The position numbers were made by a program, and so were the translations under genes. The notes beneath the pieces were generated by a model that made no database searches, was not told the DNA's origin, and saw only the letters and a list, made by a program, of their open reading frames with translations. Of a stretch of DNA of 64,000 nt, positions 9,009-19,218 are shown piece by piece (within the stretch, counting starts at the first letter, position 1; every line of letters begins with the position of its first letter). The stretch lies in the NCBI GenBank assembly GCA_049518415.1, contig JBEKRX010000059.1, positions 1 to 64,000 of the forward strand. Reading direction: 5' to 3'. Source of the stretch: CAVQND01 sp049518415. Its GTDB lineage: Bacteria > Verrucomicrobiota > Verrucomicrobiia > Limisphaerales > UBA8199.

Positions 9009-10454
9009 ATGAGCGCCGCGATCACCCTGGGGCCGGAAGGACGGGGGCACTGGTCACAGATGCTGGTGACGGTGCAGACCGGTTTGCGGGAAATCTGGGC
9101 GCACAAGTTCCGGTCGCTGCTGACGATGCTGGGGATCATCCTGGGGGTTTCGAGCCTGGTGGGCATGTCGGCGCTGGTGGCGGGGATGGAGAAAGGCGCC
9201 AAAGAGGCGCTGGTGGCCATCGGGGGGCTGGAGAAGGTGCGGGTCCAGGCGCAGGACGTGCCGATCGAGCAGCGGCATCTGGCCGAGCAGGCCGTGGGCA
9301 TCACGGTGAACGACGTTTATGCCTTGCGGCAGAGCGCGCCGCTGGTGGCGCGGACGTCGCCCGAGATGCGCCTGTGGGCCACGCTCTCGGCCAAGGGCAA
9401 GACTTTCCGCCCCTGGAATTGTTGTGGGGTCTGGCCGGTGGCGCTCGAGCTGAACGAGCACGTGATCGAGGAGGGCCGCATGTTCAACGAACTGGACGAC
9501 GAGATGGCCCGGAGTGTTTGCGTGATCGGCACCGCCACGCGGGACGAGCTGTGGGGCTCGCCGGAGAAGGTCGGTTATGAAATCAACCCGGTGGGCGAGA
9601 CGCTCTACGTCAACGGCGTGCCCTTCACCGTCGTCGGCCTGTTCCGGCACTACGAAAGCGAGCAGGAACGCAAGGAACGCGAATGGACCAAAGTCCAGGC
9701 GGGGCAGCCGAAGGCCGGGGGATTGACGCGGAACCGGGGCTGGGGCGGGGCCGGGCGGCGGGGGGGCAACTTCGTTTTCTACCTCAAGAACGCGACGGTC
9801 TATCTGCCGCTCAACACCGTGTGGATGAAGTTCCGTTCGGGCGCGACCCGGGCCGCGATCAGTTCCGGCACCGGCCTGGCGATCGGGGCGACAGGCGACC
9901 CACGGCTCTCGGGCCTGGAGTTGAGAGCGGCGAGCGTGGACCTGCTGTCCGAAGCGCTCCAGCAGGCCCGCAACGTGCTCATGTGCACCCACAAAGGGAT
10001 CGAGGACTTCGCCTTCATAACGCAAGAGGATTGGGCGGACCGGATCAAGAGCTTTGTGCACAATGCCCGGCTGAGCGGGGGCCTGATTGCGGGGATCAGC
10101 CTGCTGGTCGGCGGCATTGGCATTATGAATATCATGCTCGCCAGCATCTCGGAGCGCGTGCGCGAAATCGGCATTCGCAAGTCCGTGGGCGCCGCCACCA
10201 GCGACATCTTCATCCAAATCCTGGTGGAATCCGTCGTGATTGCGGTGCTCGGGGGCTTGGCCGGGCTGGCGACCTCTTACGGCCTGGTGCACCTGCTCGG
10301 CCACTTCTCGCCGACCGAGAACACGCCGATTGTCAAACTCTCGGCCCTGGTCCTGGCTTTCAGCGCCAGCGTCCTCATCGGCATCCTGGCCGGCATCTTC
10401 CCCGCCGTGAGAGCGGCGCGGCTGAACCCAATTGAGGCGTTGCGATATGAGTGA
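9009..10454 (+). CDS. MacB-like ABC transporter permease (first of two paralogues)
   Basis: This 481-residue inner-membrane permease has the MacB arrangement: a first membrane helix after a short N-terminus (KFRSLLTMLGIILGVSSLVGM, about 30-50), a large periplasmic domain (about 60-340) and a C-terminal FtsX block with three helices, the last near LVLAFSASVLIGILAGIFPAV. The typical GIGIMNIMLASISERVREIGIRK stretch is present. The periplasmic part carries a Gly/Arg-rich insert around 235-260. Unlike E. coli MacB, the ATPase is separate. It is clearly paralogous to the next gene, so the pump is probably a heterodimer, or the two permeases alternate with one ATPase. The substrate is unknown. Confidence 0.88.
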   Translation: MSAAITLGPEGRGHWSQMLVTVQTGLREIWAHKFRSLLTMLGIILGVSSLVGMSALVAGMEKGAKEALVAIGGLEKVRVQAQDVPIEQRHLAEQAVGITVNDVYALRQSAPLVARTSPEMRLWATLSAKGKTFRPWNCCGVWPVALELNEHVIEEGRMFNELDDEMARSVCVIGTATRDELWGSPEKVGYEINPVGETLYVNGVPFTVVGLFRHYESEQERKEREWTKVQAGQPKAGGLTRNRGWGGAGRRGGNFVFYLKNATVYLPLNTVWMKFRSGATRAAISSGTGLAIGATGDPRLSGLELRAASVDLLSEALQQARNVLMCTHKGIEDFAFITQEDWADRIKSFVHNARLSGGLIAGISLLVGGIGIMNIMLASISERVREIGIRKSVGAATSDIFIQILVESVVIAVLGGLAGLATSYGLVHLLGHFSPTENTPIVKLSALVLAFSASVLIGILAGIFPAVRAARLNPIEALRYE

Positions 10455-10550
10455 GAAAGATGCCGGATGCCGGATGGTGAACAACTTCATCCAATCAGTC
10501 GAACTCTCCGACATCAGCGAGGAATAATATCCAGCATCCAGTATCGCGCC

Positions 10551-11903
10551 GTGAACCTGCTCAATACCATCCTCGTCGGCCTGAAAGAAGTGTGGGCGCA
10601 CAAGTTTCGGTCGCTGCTGACGATGCTGGGCATCATCCTGGGGGTATCGAGCCTGGTGGGGATGGCGGCGATCATCAAGGGGATGGAGAACGGCATGAGG
10701 GAGACGATGATTGCCATGGGCGGGGCGGATAAAGTCGTTGTGGAAGAGGAGGATGTGCCGGTCGAGCAGGAACACCTGGCGGATCAAGCTCCTGGGCGCA
10801 CCATGGCGGACGTGGAGGCCTTGCGTGGCTGCGCTCCCCTGTGCCGCTTGATCTCGCCGGAAATGCAGATTTATGGGGTGACGATCACGCATGGCGAAAA
10901 GACGACCATGGCGTTCGACGTGGTCGGCGTTTGGCCGACCATTCTCGAGATGAACTTCCACACCCTGGAGCATGGACGGTTTTTCACCAGCCTGGACGAG
11001 GAAAACGCCAACGCGGTGTGTGTCATCGGCACCGGCATTCGGGACGAGCTTTTTGGGTCCCCGGACCAGACCGGCGAAGAGATTGTCCCCCTTGGCGAAG
11101 TCATTGACATCAACCACCAGCCCTTCACGATTGTCGGCCTGTTCACCCGCTATGAAGGAGAGCAGGAGAAAAAGGAACGCGAGGTGGCCGCCAAACAGCT
11201 CAAGCAAGTCCAGGCCGGCCCGGCGCGGAGAAAAGGCTGGGGCCGAGGGAACTGGGCCTTCTACCGCAAGAATCATACGGTCTATATGCCGCTCAATACT
11301 GCCTGGATGCGGTTTCGCTCGGTGGGGGACACCAATGGCGTGCCCGACCACCGGCTGACCAACCTCGGCCTCAAGGTGCCCAGCCTGGAAGAAATGGAAC
11401 CGGCCCTGCAGCAGGCCAGAAACATCCTCATGACGACGCATCGCGGCATTGAGGACTTCGGCTTCCGCACGCAGGAGAACCAGTTGGAGAGCATAAACCA
11501 GCAAATCCGCAATGCCCGCATCAGCGGCGGCACCATCGCCGCCATCAGCCTGATCGTGGGCGGCATCGGCATCATGAACATCATGCTCGCCAGCATCAAC
11601 GAGCGCATCCGGGAAATCGGCATCTGCAAGGCCGTGGGCGCCACCGGGCTGGCGATCTTCACCCAGGTGCTGATCGAAAGCGTCGTCATCGCCCTGCTGG
11701 GCGCGGCCCTGGGTGTGGTGAGCTCCATCGGTTTCGTGCGGCTGCTGGAGGGCATCAGCCCGACGGCCAACGCCCCCGTGATTACGCCCGTGACCATGCT
11801 CGTGGCGGTCGCCTTCAGCGCCGCCGTGGGCATCTTCGCCGGCCTGTTCCCCGCCCTCAAAGCCGCGCGGCTGGATGCGATCCAGGCGCTGCGCTACGAG
11901 TGA
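10551..11903 (+). CDS. MacB-like ABC transporter permease (second paralogue)
   Basis: This is the fourth gene of the efflux operon, with about 450 residues if the GTG at 10551 is used. An upstream ATG at 10467 would add 28 residues without membrane character, before the conserved VNLLNTILVGLKEVWAHKFRS start seen also in the sister gene. It has the same first helix, MacB periplasmic core and C-terminal FtsX helices as its neighbour, with long stretches of near-identical DNA in the first helix and the GGIGIMNIMLAS region, which suggests a recent tandem duplication or gene conversion. The Gly/Arg insert of the first paralogue is shorter here. Confidence 0.86.
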   Translation: MNLLNTILVGLKEVWAHKFRSLLTMLGIILGVSSLVGMAAIIKGMENGMRETMIAMGGADKVVVEEEDVPVEQEHLADQAPGRTMADVEALRGCAPLCRLISPEMQIYGVTITHGEKTTMAFDVVGVWPTILEMNFHTLEHGRFFTSLDEENANAVCVIGTGIRDELFGSPDQTGEEIVPLGEVIDINHQPFTIVGLFTRYEGEQEKKEREVAAKQLKQVQAGPARRKGWGRGNWAFYRKNHTVYMPLNTAWMRFRSVGDTNGVPDHRLTNLGLKVPSLEEMEPALQQARNILMTTHRGIEDFGFRTQENQLESINQQIRNARISGGTIAAISLIVGGIGIMNIMLASINERIREIGICKAVGATGLAIFTQVLIESVVIALLGAALGVVSSIGFVRLLEGISPTANAPVITPVTMLVAVAFSAAVGIFAGLFPALKAARLDAIQALRYE

Positions 11904-12110
11904 GAGTTCGAGAGCCGAGAGCCGAGAGGAGTCCCGGCGCGTCGGACCGAGGGTTCGCCTGGAGCGGGCCGAGCGCATCGTCCTGGGCTGGCCGACAGGA
12001 GAGTTGCCGGTGAGGACCTCGGATTTTGGCTCTTGGAGATCGGCCCTCGGATTTCGGAGTTGATCGCCTGAAGGTCGAAGGGTTTATGACCGCCGCGCAA
12101 TTGCCTTGGC

Positions 12111-13445
12111 CTACCGCGGTTCAATGGTGATGACGTGGGTCACCGGCACGAAGGCGGCGTGGATGGCCTGGACCAGGGTTTCGCGGTCTTTTTCGGTGCG
12201 CGTGATGGCGGCCGCCAGGTCGGCTTTGCCTTCGGGGCCATGGAAGGTCTCCTTGACCTGCTTGGTCTCGTAGGCCTGCTTGGCAGCCACGGCGGCGTCC
12301 ACTTTGGCAAAGGCCGCGCAGAAGGGATTGCAGGGGAATTCCTCGGCCAGGTTCACCCCGCGCGCCAGTTCCCTGGCCGTGAAGACCTTTCCGGTTGTGC
12401 CCCAGGTGACCTTGTAATTCCGGGCGTTTCCACGACGGACCACCAGCATCAGGCGGTTCAATTCCTGGTTGAAGGGGATGAGTTTCATCGCCGAGCGGAT
12501 GCTGTTGTCTTTGGCGGGGTCATCGTTGCTGCAAAGCGGGTAGGAGGCCTCGCCCTGGCCGGCCTCGACGCAGGGACAGAACGGGTAGCGGGCGCTCTTG
12601 ATGGCGAAGGTGCCGTCCTTGGCCGAGATCACCTGGTGGCCCTGGGAGGCGGTCATGGTGTCAGTTTTCAGGTCGACGGTGAAGGTTCCGATCTCGCCGT
12701 GCAGGCCCAAGGCCTTGAGGAAGGCATAGGCCATGACGGCGTGCCCGGCCCAACCGGGATGGACGCCGTCTTTGCCGGCAATGGCGTAGTCGGCGCTGAA
12801 CATCCGCTGGGCCGCGGCGCCGGCGGTGAGCATGGGCCAGAAGACATCGGCAAAGCCGGCCTTTTCCTCGCGGGCCAGGCCGATGCCCAGGTTGCGCAGG
12901 GTGCAGAGGTTGAGATTCAGGTCCTCGGGGGTGCCGTTGGCGCTCTTGACCTTGTTGCCCACGCAGCCCGGCGAGCCGTGAATCACGCGCACCCCACGCG
13001 CTTTGAAGGCCTCGAGGACGGCGATGGACTTTTCGCAATAAGTGCGGCCGATGCGCTCTTCATAGCGGCGATACTCGTGGTCATTCATGCCGTAGCAAGT
13101 CGTGGCGATGGTGGGCTTGAAGAGCAGGCAGTCGTTGGTCATGCGCGCCAGGAATCCGGCCGCCCGCTCGCCGCCCCAGCCGTATTGCCGCACGGTGACC
13201 TTGAGTTCCGGGGCGCAGACGGTGAGGTAATCCTCCATGAGGCGTGAATACATCTTCTGTTCCGTAATGGAATCGCCGCAGATCGCCAGCCGATCGCCCG
13301 GCTTCAACACCAGGCGCGAGACGCTGGGCGCTTTGAGCGGGAGAAATGGGTCAAGGCAGGCCTCCTTGGGCTTTTGTTCGAGGGTTTGAGCGGTGGCCAG
13401 GCCCCAGCTTGCCAATCCAAGCAGAAGAATCAGTTTTGCGCGCAT
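12111..13445 (-). CDS. exported SGNH/GDSL-family hydrolase
   Basis: A 444-residue hydrolase with a cleavable signal peptide (LILLLGLASWGLATAQ). The SGNH blocks are in order: GDSIT (57-61, nucleophile Ser59), the Gly of YGWGGERA, the GMND block with oxyanion Asn, and DGVHPGWAGH with the catalytic Asp/His. The family removes acetyl or other ester groups, often from polysaccharides such as pectin or xylan. The C-terminal third is not assigned. Its gene lies downstream of a GH78 alpha-L-rhamnosidase on the same strand with a 212-base gap, so an action on rhamnose-containing, acetylated glycans such as rhamnogalacturonan is plausible but inferred. It would act in the periplasm or outside. Confidence 0.82.
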   Translation of the reverse strand: MRAKLILLLGLASWGLATAQTLEQKPKEACLDPFLPLKAPSVSRLVLKPGDRLAICGDSITEQKMYSRLMEDYLTVCAPELKVTVRQYGWGGERAAGFLARMTNDCLLFKPTIATTCYGMNDHEYRRYEERIGRTYCEKSIAVLEAFKARGVRVIHGSPGCVGNKVKSANGTPEDLNLNLCTLRNLGIGLAREEKAGFADVFWPMLTAGAAAQRMFSADYAIAGKDGVHPGWAGHAVMAYAFLKALGLHGEIGTFTVDLKTDTMTASQGHQVISAKDGTFAIKSARYPFCPCVEAGQGEASYPLCSNDDPAKDNSIRSAMKLIPFNQELNRLMLVVRRGNARNYKVTWGTTGKVFTARELARGVNLAEEFPCNPFCAAFAKVDAAVAAKQAYETKQVKETFHGPEGKADLAAAITRTEKDRETLVQAIHAAFVPVTHVITIEPR

Positions 13446-13580
13446 AGTGTCTCAGGGCGGGATTCTTAGACTTTCCACGGGCAACGTCAAGCGCGGGAAC
13501 CGGCGGGCCCCGTCAAGATCATCCCGGCCTGGCTGCTGCTGAAAATCCGGAATAGACGCGTGCGCGCCTGGGGCAGGAGG

Positions 13581-13606
13581 TGGCAGGCGGGACGCCTGCC
13601 CCACTA
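13581..13606. repeat. single arm of the GGCAGGCGGGACGCC palindrome family
   Basis: The sequence GGCAGGCGGGACGCCTGCC followed by CCACTA is one terminal arm of the ~98-bp element found complete at 25928, 44525 and 48754. Here it interrupts a direct repeat of AGACGCGTGC (13554 and 13613 regions), as though it had inserted there or the rest had been deleted. Confidence 0.6.
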
Positions 13607-13613
13607 GGGTCTG

Positions 13614-13657
13614 AAGACGCGTGCACGCCTTAGAGCCATCTTGAACGCTCGTTGGAA
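13614..13657. repeat. stop-codon-linked 3' element, copy 1
   Basis: On the minus strand the sequence TTCCAACGAGCGTTCAAGAT begins immediately after the TAA stop of the rhamnosidase gene and continues into GGCTCTAAGGCGTGCAC. The same stretch follows directly the TGA stop of the ACT-domain gene at 57166. Two unrelated genes having the identical element at the same distance from the stop suggests either a 3' insertion hotspot or a functional 3' untranslated element. Confidence 0.6.
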
Positions 13658-16600
13658 TTACAGCCGGCTTTGGAAAGCGTATTGGCCGGAGCCGATTTCA
13701 AAGACGGCCAGGCCGCCTTGTTGGCGGAGGAATTTCACCCCTTTGGCCTTGGACACGAGCTTGCCGCTTTCGGTAACCTCCGCCGCGTTTTTGGCCGGGA
13801 TGAAGACCGTGGCGAGGGAGTTGCCGGGGACGGTGACGTTAAGATCGAAGCGGCCCGGGTGGAGTTTCCAGGCGCTGGCAATCGTGCCGCGGAGGGAGTG
13901 GTAGGAAGCGTTGACCCAATTGAAGCCGGCCTCGGGCTTGACGATTTCCGGGCGGATGGTGATGCGTTTGAAGCCGGGGCCATCGGTATCGATGCCGGCG
14001 GCCTGGGTGAAGAGCCATTGGCTGACGCAGCCGAGCCAGTAATGGTTGAAGGAGTTCATGCCCGGGTCCTGGAAGCCTTTGTCCGGGCGCCAGCCGTCCC
14101 AGCGCTCCCACATGGTGGTGGCGCCCCAGAGGACCTGCTGGAGCCAGGAGGGATAAGTCTTGTTGAGCACCAGCTTGTAGGCCAGCTCCGGGTGCCCTGC
14201 GTTTTGGAGCGCAAAGAGGACGAAGGGCGTGCCCAGGAACCCGGTGGCGAGGTGATCGTTTTCCTTGTGGATCGAGGCGACGAACTGGCCGGCCACCTGG
14301 CTCTTGCTCTCCGCCGGCACCAGGTCGAGCCCGAAGGCGAGGGCATAAAAGGTTTGGCCGGTTTCATTGTGGCCGTCCACGATCCGGCCGTCGGCCTGGA
14401 TGAAGGTCTTGACGAAGACGGCGCGGATAGCCTCGGCCAACCGGCGGTAGTTTTCGGCCTCGTCCTTTTTGTCGAGGGCCTCGGCTATCCTGGTCATCAG
14501 GCGGGCGGCGTAGAAGTAATAGGCGGTGCCGATGGCCTCGGAATGCTGCGGGCCGGCCAGGCGGAGCCAATCGCCATAGGCGCCGGTCCCGCGGACCAGG
14601 CCCTTGCTGGTTTTGGCGAGGTAGTCCATGTGCCGCACCAGGGCGTCGTAATGGCGTTCGAGCACGCGGGTGTCGCCGTACAATTCATACATGCGCGCAT
14701 TGCAAACGGGGCCGGCGTCGGACCAGCCGGTATTGCCGTAGCTGACGATGCTCACGTGGGGCGCGACGTCCCCGAAGGCGCCATCGGCGCGTTGCGAATC
14801 GTCGCACAGGTCCACCAGCCACTTGGTGTAGAAGCCCGGGGAGTCGAGGTTGAAGCAGGCGGTCTTCATGAAGACCTGGGCGTCGCCGGTCCAGCCGGCG
14901 CGTTCATCGCGCTGTGGGCAATCGGTGGGGACATCCAGGAAGTTGCCCTTCTGGCCCCAGAGGGAGTTGAGCGTGAGTTTGTTGACGAGCGGCTCGGAGC
15001 AATCGAACCACCCGGTGCGCGGCAGGTCGGAATGCACGACGATGCCCGTGAGGTCGCGCAGGTCAGGCCGATAGTCCAGGCCGGAGACCTCGACGTATTG
15101 GAAGCCGTGGAAAGTGAAATAGGGCTCGAGGGCGCGTTTGGGCCCCTCGGCCAGGTAGAAGGTGTCGGTGGCCTTGGCCGCGCGCAGGTTAGCGGTGTAA
15201 ATGGTTCCGTCGGGATTGAGCATTTCCGCATGGCGCAGGACGAGCTTCTGACCGGCCTTGCCTTTGGCCTTCAAGCGCGCCCAGCCGACTATGTTCTGGC
15301 CGAGGTCGAAGACGAAGACGCCCGGCTTGGGCTCGGTGAGCTTCCTGGCAGGGATTTGCGCCTGGCGGCGGATGGGCGGGCCGGGATGCGCTTGGAGGTT
15401 GGGATTGATGCTGTTGTCCACGGTGGCGGGGCGCCAGTCGGTGTCAGGGCCGGCGGGGGTGTCCCAGCCGGGGAGTTCCTTGCGGGCGTCATAGACGCAG
15501 CCCATCAACAAATCGCCTTCGCGGATGGGGCCGGTGGCGGCCTGCCAGGTTTCATCGGTGGCGACGACCTGTTTGGCGCCGTCGCGGTATTCGATTTGCA
15601 ACTGCACGAGCAGGCGGGTCTTGTCGCCGTAATAATGCCGCTTGCCGGTGAAGGCGAGGTAGCCCGCATACCAGCCGTCGCCCAGGATGGCGCCGAGGGT
15701 ATTTTGACCCCGCTTGAGCTGCTGGGTGACATCGTAGCCAAAGTAGTGGACGCGCTTGTGGTAATCGGTCCAGCCGGGTGAAAGGACGTCCTTGTCGACC
15801 GGTTTTCCGTTCAGGCGCAGCTCATAGACGCCGAGGGCGGAGGCAAAGACGGTGGCCCGCTTGACCGGCTTGTCGACGGTAAAGGTCTTGCGGAAGAAAG
15901 GCGCCGGCTCCATGGCGGCCACATTGGCCTCGATCCGGCCCCAGGGCGCATCGCCATAGTTGGCGACCTCGGCAGCAGGCTTCCAGCCCGAGGCCACGAA
16001 ATCCGCCCAGTTCCAGCGTCCGCCCGCCTCGCGGCTGGTTTGCCACGAGCTATCAATGGGCACGAGCATGGGGTCGCCGCTGGTGAAGACGATGATGAGA
16101 CGTCCGATGACCCCGGCCGGGCTGGGGTTGTCGCCGCCGTTGGTGGCTTCGATGCCCAGGGCATTGGCGCCCGGCTGCAAGCGGCCGGTGACATCGGGGC
16201 TGGAGACCTGTTGCCAGGTGGTTCCCTGCCCGGCGGAATGTCCGTTGATGAACAGGCGGAAGCTGTCATCCGCCGCCAGGAGGAACGTGGCCTGCTTCAC
16301 GGTCCGGTCGGGGGGAATCTGAATGACCTTGCGAAAGTAGAGCTGGCCGGGCGGTTGGTTGCCGGGCACCGCTCCGTTGGCCCACACCCATTTGTTGTCG
16401 TCGAGCCGCTGGAGTTGTTTGAGGGCCGCGGTGGCGGAGTCCTGCTGGTTCGGGGTGGCTTCATAGCCGATCCACCGCGCCTTCCAGTCTGAGGGTTTGA
16501 GCAGGCCCATGGTCCAAGTGGCCGGCTTGCTCCAGGCCGAGGCCTTGTCCTGCTGGTCCCAGAGTTTGACTTTCCAGAAGCAGGTCTGGCCGGAGGCGAG

Positions 16601-16933
16601 GTCTTTGCCGCCATAGAGCACGTGGACTGACTGGTCCGAAGTGACCTTGCGGCTGTCCCACAGGTCGCCCTGGTCCTTGTCCAGCAAGTCCGGGCTGCTG
16701 GCCACCAGGACGCGGCAGGCGCCCTGCATCACGCCCCGTTGCCGCTTCCCAGCCTCCACGACCCAGCTTAACCGGGGCTGCGTCTCGCCAACCGCGGTTG
16801 GATTTCTCCCGTATTCACAACGCAAATCCGTCGCGCCAAAACCAGCAGCGGCCTGGCAGTTCATGGCCGCCAGGCTGAGCCCGGCAAGACCCAGGAACAT
16901 TTTCGAGCAGTATGAGAGGTAGGTTGTTTTCAC
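13658..16933 (-). CDS. exported alpha-L-rhamnosidase, glycoside hydrolase family 78
   Basis: A protein of about 1091 residues that should cleave terminal alpha-L-rhamnose from plant or microbial glycans. The N-terminal signal region (FLGLAGLSLAAMNCQAA) indicates export. The mature start DLRCEYGRNPTAVGETQPRL is the usual opening of GH78 proteins. The catalytic block DCPQRDERAGWTGDAQ lies near residue 675, with the general-acid Glu in RDER. A jelly-roll segment before it (AAMEPAPFFRKTF) and a C-terminal beta-sandwich fit the family. The frame stays open to 17422, but the upstream part is repeat-like; I use the GTG at 16933, with the ATG at 16900 as alternative. It probably works with the downstream SGNH hydrolase. 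Confidence 0.88.
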   Translation of the reverse strand: MKTTYLSYCSKMFLGLAGLSLAAMNCQAAAGFGATDLRCEYGRNPTAVGETQPRLSWVVEAGKRQRGVMQGACRVLVASSPDLLDKDQGDLWDSRKVTSDQSVHVLYGGKDLASGQTCFWKVKLWDQQDKASAWSKPATWTMGLLKPSDWKARWIGYEATPNQQDSATAALKQLQRLDDNKWVWANGAVPGNQPPGQLYFRKVIQIPPDRTVKQATFLLAADDSFRLFINGHSAGQGTTWQQVSSPDVTGRLQPGANALGIEATNGGDNPSPAGVIGRLIIVFTSGDPMLVPIDSSWQTSREAGGRWNWADFVASGWKPAAEVANYGDAPWGRIEANVAAMEPAPFFRKTFTVDKPVKRATVFASALGVYELRLNGKPVDKDVLSPGWTDYHKRVHYFGYDVTQQLKRGQNTLGAILGDGWYAGYLAFTGKRHYYGDKTRLLVQLQIEYRDGAKQVVATDETWQAATGPIREGDLLMGCVYDARKELPGWDTPAGPDTDWRPATVDNSINPNLQAHPGPPIRRQAQIPARKLTEPKPGVFVFDLGQNIVGWARLKAKGKAGQKLVLRHAEMLNPDGTIYTANLRAAKATDTFYLAEGPKRALEPYFTFHGFQYVEVSGLDYRPDLRDLTGIVVHSDLPRTGWFDCSEPLVNKLTLNSLWGQKGNFLDVPTDCPQRDERAGWTGDAQVFMKTACFNLDSPGFYTKWLVDLCDDSQRADGAFGDVAPHVSIVSYGNTGWSDAGPVCNARMYELYGDTRVLERHYDALVRHMDYLAKTSKGLVRGTGAYGDWLRLAGPQHSEAIGTAYYFYAARLMTRIAEALDKKDEAENYRRLAEAIRAVFVKTFIQADGRIVDGHNETGQTFYALAFGLDLVPAESKSQVAGQFVASIHKENDHLATGFLGTPFVLFALQNAGHPELAYKLVLNKTYPSWLQQVLWGATTMWERWDGWRPDKGFQDPGMNSFNHYWLGCVSQWLFTQAAGIDTDGPGFKRITIRPEIVKPEAGFNWVNASYHSLRGTIASAWKLHPGRFDLNVTVPGNSLATVFIPAKNAAEVTESGKLVSKAKGVKFLRQQGGLAVFEIGSGQYAFQSRL

Positions 16934-17551
16934 GGGCCGCAGGATTGCGCGTTCGCGGAACGGGGTCCAGATAAAAACGGGGGCGGAGCAGGCCGACCGG
17001 TGTGAAGGCCTGGCCAGGCTGCCGGCCGGCGCGCCCGCCTGGCCGCCAAGAGCTGATACGTAAAAAACGGCGAACGGCGAACGGCGAACGGCGAACGGCA
17101 GGCCGGCGCGCGGGCCTGGCCGCCAAGCCCTGATGCCCCGCCGAGTTGGTCCGAGATCTGGGATGTCGGGGTGGGCGCAAAACTGCCAACGGAGCCAATG
17201 CAGCCAATGCAGCCAACGCAGCCGATTGGCGGCGCCGCGGCTGGAGAGCGTCAGAACGGCTCCCCGCGCGCGATGCTCTCCTCCGCGGCAGGGAGGACTC
17301 TCTATTTCAGATTGCAGATTTGAGATTTCAGACTGGGGCCGCGCGCGAGGTTCTCCCCCCAGGCCAGGGAGTAGCTGCCGGGCGCGGGCGTGGCGGGGGT
17401 CGGGCTTGGGGGGCAGGCGCACGTGCCATTACGGCGCGGCGGCAGCAATCCAGCAACAAGTCGCGGGCGCGGGCGAGAGCGGCCCGGTCCAGGCGCGCCC
17501 GCCACCGGGAGGTTTGCTGGGGAGAGGAATCGCTCGGATGGGCGGGAGCGT
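16934..17551. other. gene-free repeat-rich spacer
   Basis: No gene is supported. It contains a 7-base tandem AACGGCG repeated 4.9 times (17067-17100), flanked by an imperfect direct repeat of about 34 bases (17024-17057 and 17102-17136, GCCGGCGCGC...CTGGCCGCCAAG), and a 9-base tandem GCCAATGCA (17194-17220). A rhamnosidase promoter may lie near 16940-17000 but no clear hexamers are seen. Confidence 0.5.
17067..17100. repeat. 7-bp tandem repeat (AACGGCG), 4.9 copies
   Basis: Perfect heptamer units start at 17067, 17074, 17081, 17088 and 17095. Such short tandem arrays can change length by slippage. It lies about 130 bases upstream of the rhamnosidase start, so a length change could alter spacing of upstream elements, though nothing shows that it does. 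Confidence 0.85.
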
Positions 17552-18421
<870 letters not shown>

Positions 18422-18539
18422 AAACCACTATCCACTTAACTATACCTCCTCACCAAGGCGGCAGCAAGCGCCGGCATCCGCCCGGCGCCCGCTGCCCGCA
18501 ACCCCCCGATTACATCCGCCAGGATGCGTCCAATTGACC

Positions 18540-18629
18540 TCACAGCTTGACCCGGTAGAATCTCTTCGCGCCCGACGGCGTGACGAGGTAAGACGGGGCA
18601 GTCGCCCCCGTGACCGCGCTCCAAGGCCC
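18540..18629 (-). pseudogene. C-terminal fossil of an exported multi-domain protein
   Basis: Thirty codons read GPWSAVTGATAP, then VTPSGAKRFYRVKL and a stop. This matches closely the end of the large repetitive exported protein at 31917 (GPWTVNGNASPY, VTPSEPRMFYRVQVQ) and is a frequent C-terminal tail in this group of bacteria. No upstream part of such a gene is present. It abuts the aldo/keto-reductase fossil, so its 5' region appears deleted. Confidence 0.6.
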
Positions 18630-18736
18630 GCCATTTGGACGACGCCCTTGCCGCCTTGAAGCTCAAGCTGGCGCCCGAAGAAATTGCCTAGCTCGAGGAA
18701 CCCTACGTGCCGCACGCCGTCGTGGGGCATGAGTGA
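18623..18736 (+). pseudogene. C-terminal fossil of an aldo/keto reductase with an in-frame stop
   Basis: The 38 codons read SKARHLDDALAALKLKLAP, EEIA, stop (TAG at 18689-18691), then LEEPYVPHAVVGHE and TGA. The pattern is that of the C-terminus of aldo/keto reductases (KxxHLxDAxxAL..LxxEEIxxLEExYxPHxxxGH). The catalytic barrel is missing and an internal stop confirms decay. With the reverse-strand fossil to its left, it looks like the scar of one deletion that removed the 5' parts of two divergent genes. Confidence 0.65.
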
Positions 18737-19218
18737 CCGGACGCCCGAAATCCGAAATCCGGGAAGGCCGACCCCGGCTACGGAGCAACTCCAGGAACTG
18801 CTGGCGCGTATCCGCGGCGGATCCCGGGCGGCAACCATTACGGGCTGCGCCCCCAAATGCCCGCAAGAATCCAGGCTGGGGCGCCTGGATCGTGCATGGC
18901 TGGACGGAGTGCGAGCAGCCGTCCTTGACGGCAACGCCGGGAGTTGTTGGGCCAGGGCCAACGGGAGCAGCGGACGCGACCCGTGCGTGCCGGGGGCGGG
19001 GCGGTGCTTGCGTGCGCTCCGAGCCGGCCGCGGCCAGGGGAGCACGGGGCTAAAGTGAAACCGTTTCATAGCCCCTATTGTGTAGCAACGAAGTACTCTT
19101 GTCAAGAGGGCTGTTTTTGAATTTTCTCTCGCCAAGTGGGCCATTTCACAAATCCGCTGGCGTATTCGGCGGTTCTTTTTCGCGCAGAACAGATACGCTC
19201 CCGGCCCCAGTCGGAGGG
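18737..19218. other. gene-free decayed region
   Basis: I find no supportable gene. The reading frames are Arg/Pro/Ala-rich and lack family motifs. Near 19130-19190 there is a partial copy of the palindromic repeat seen at 41503-41640 (shared sequence around GTATTCGGCGGTTCTTTTT). The region links gene fossils on both sides. Confidence 0.45.

Noticed and set aside
9054..11978. 974-codon open frame antisense to the two permease genes
   Set aside because: It is rich in His, Arg, Gln and Asp in the periodic way expected from the reverse strand of GC-rich genes, has no family motif, and the sense genes are certain.
13652..15781. 709-codon plus-strand open frame inside the GH78 gene
   Set aside because: Antisense to a gene with the full GH78 catalytic motif; composition is typical of a shadow frame.
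17067..17220. CRISPR-like array
   Set aside because: The units are 7 and 9 bases with no spacers; they are simple tandem repeats.
18440..19144. 234-codon minus-strand frame through the graveyard
   Set aside because: It crosses two fossils in a different frame and is Arg/Pro-rich without motifs.
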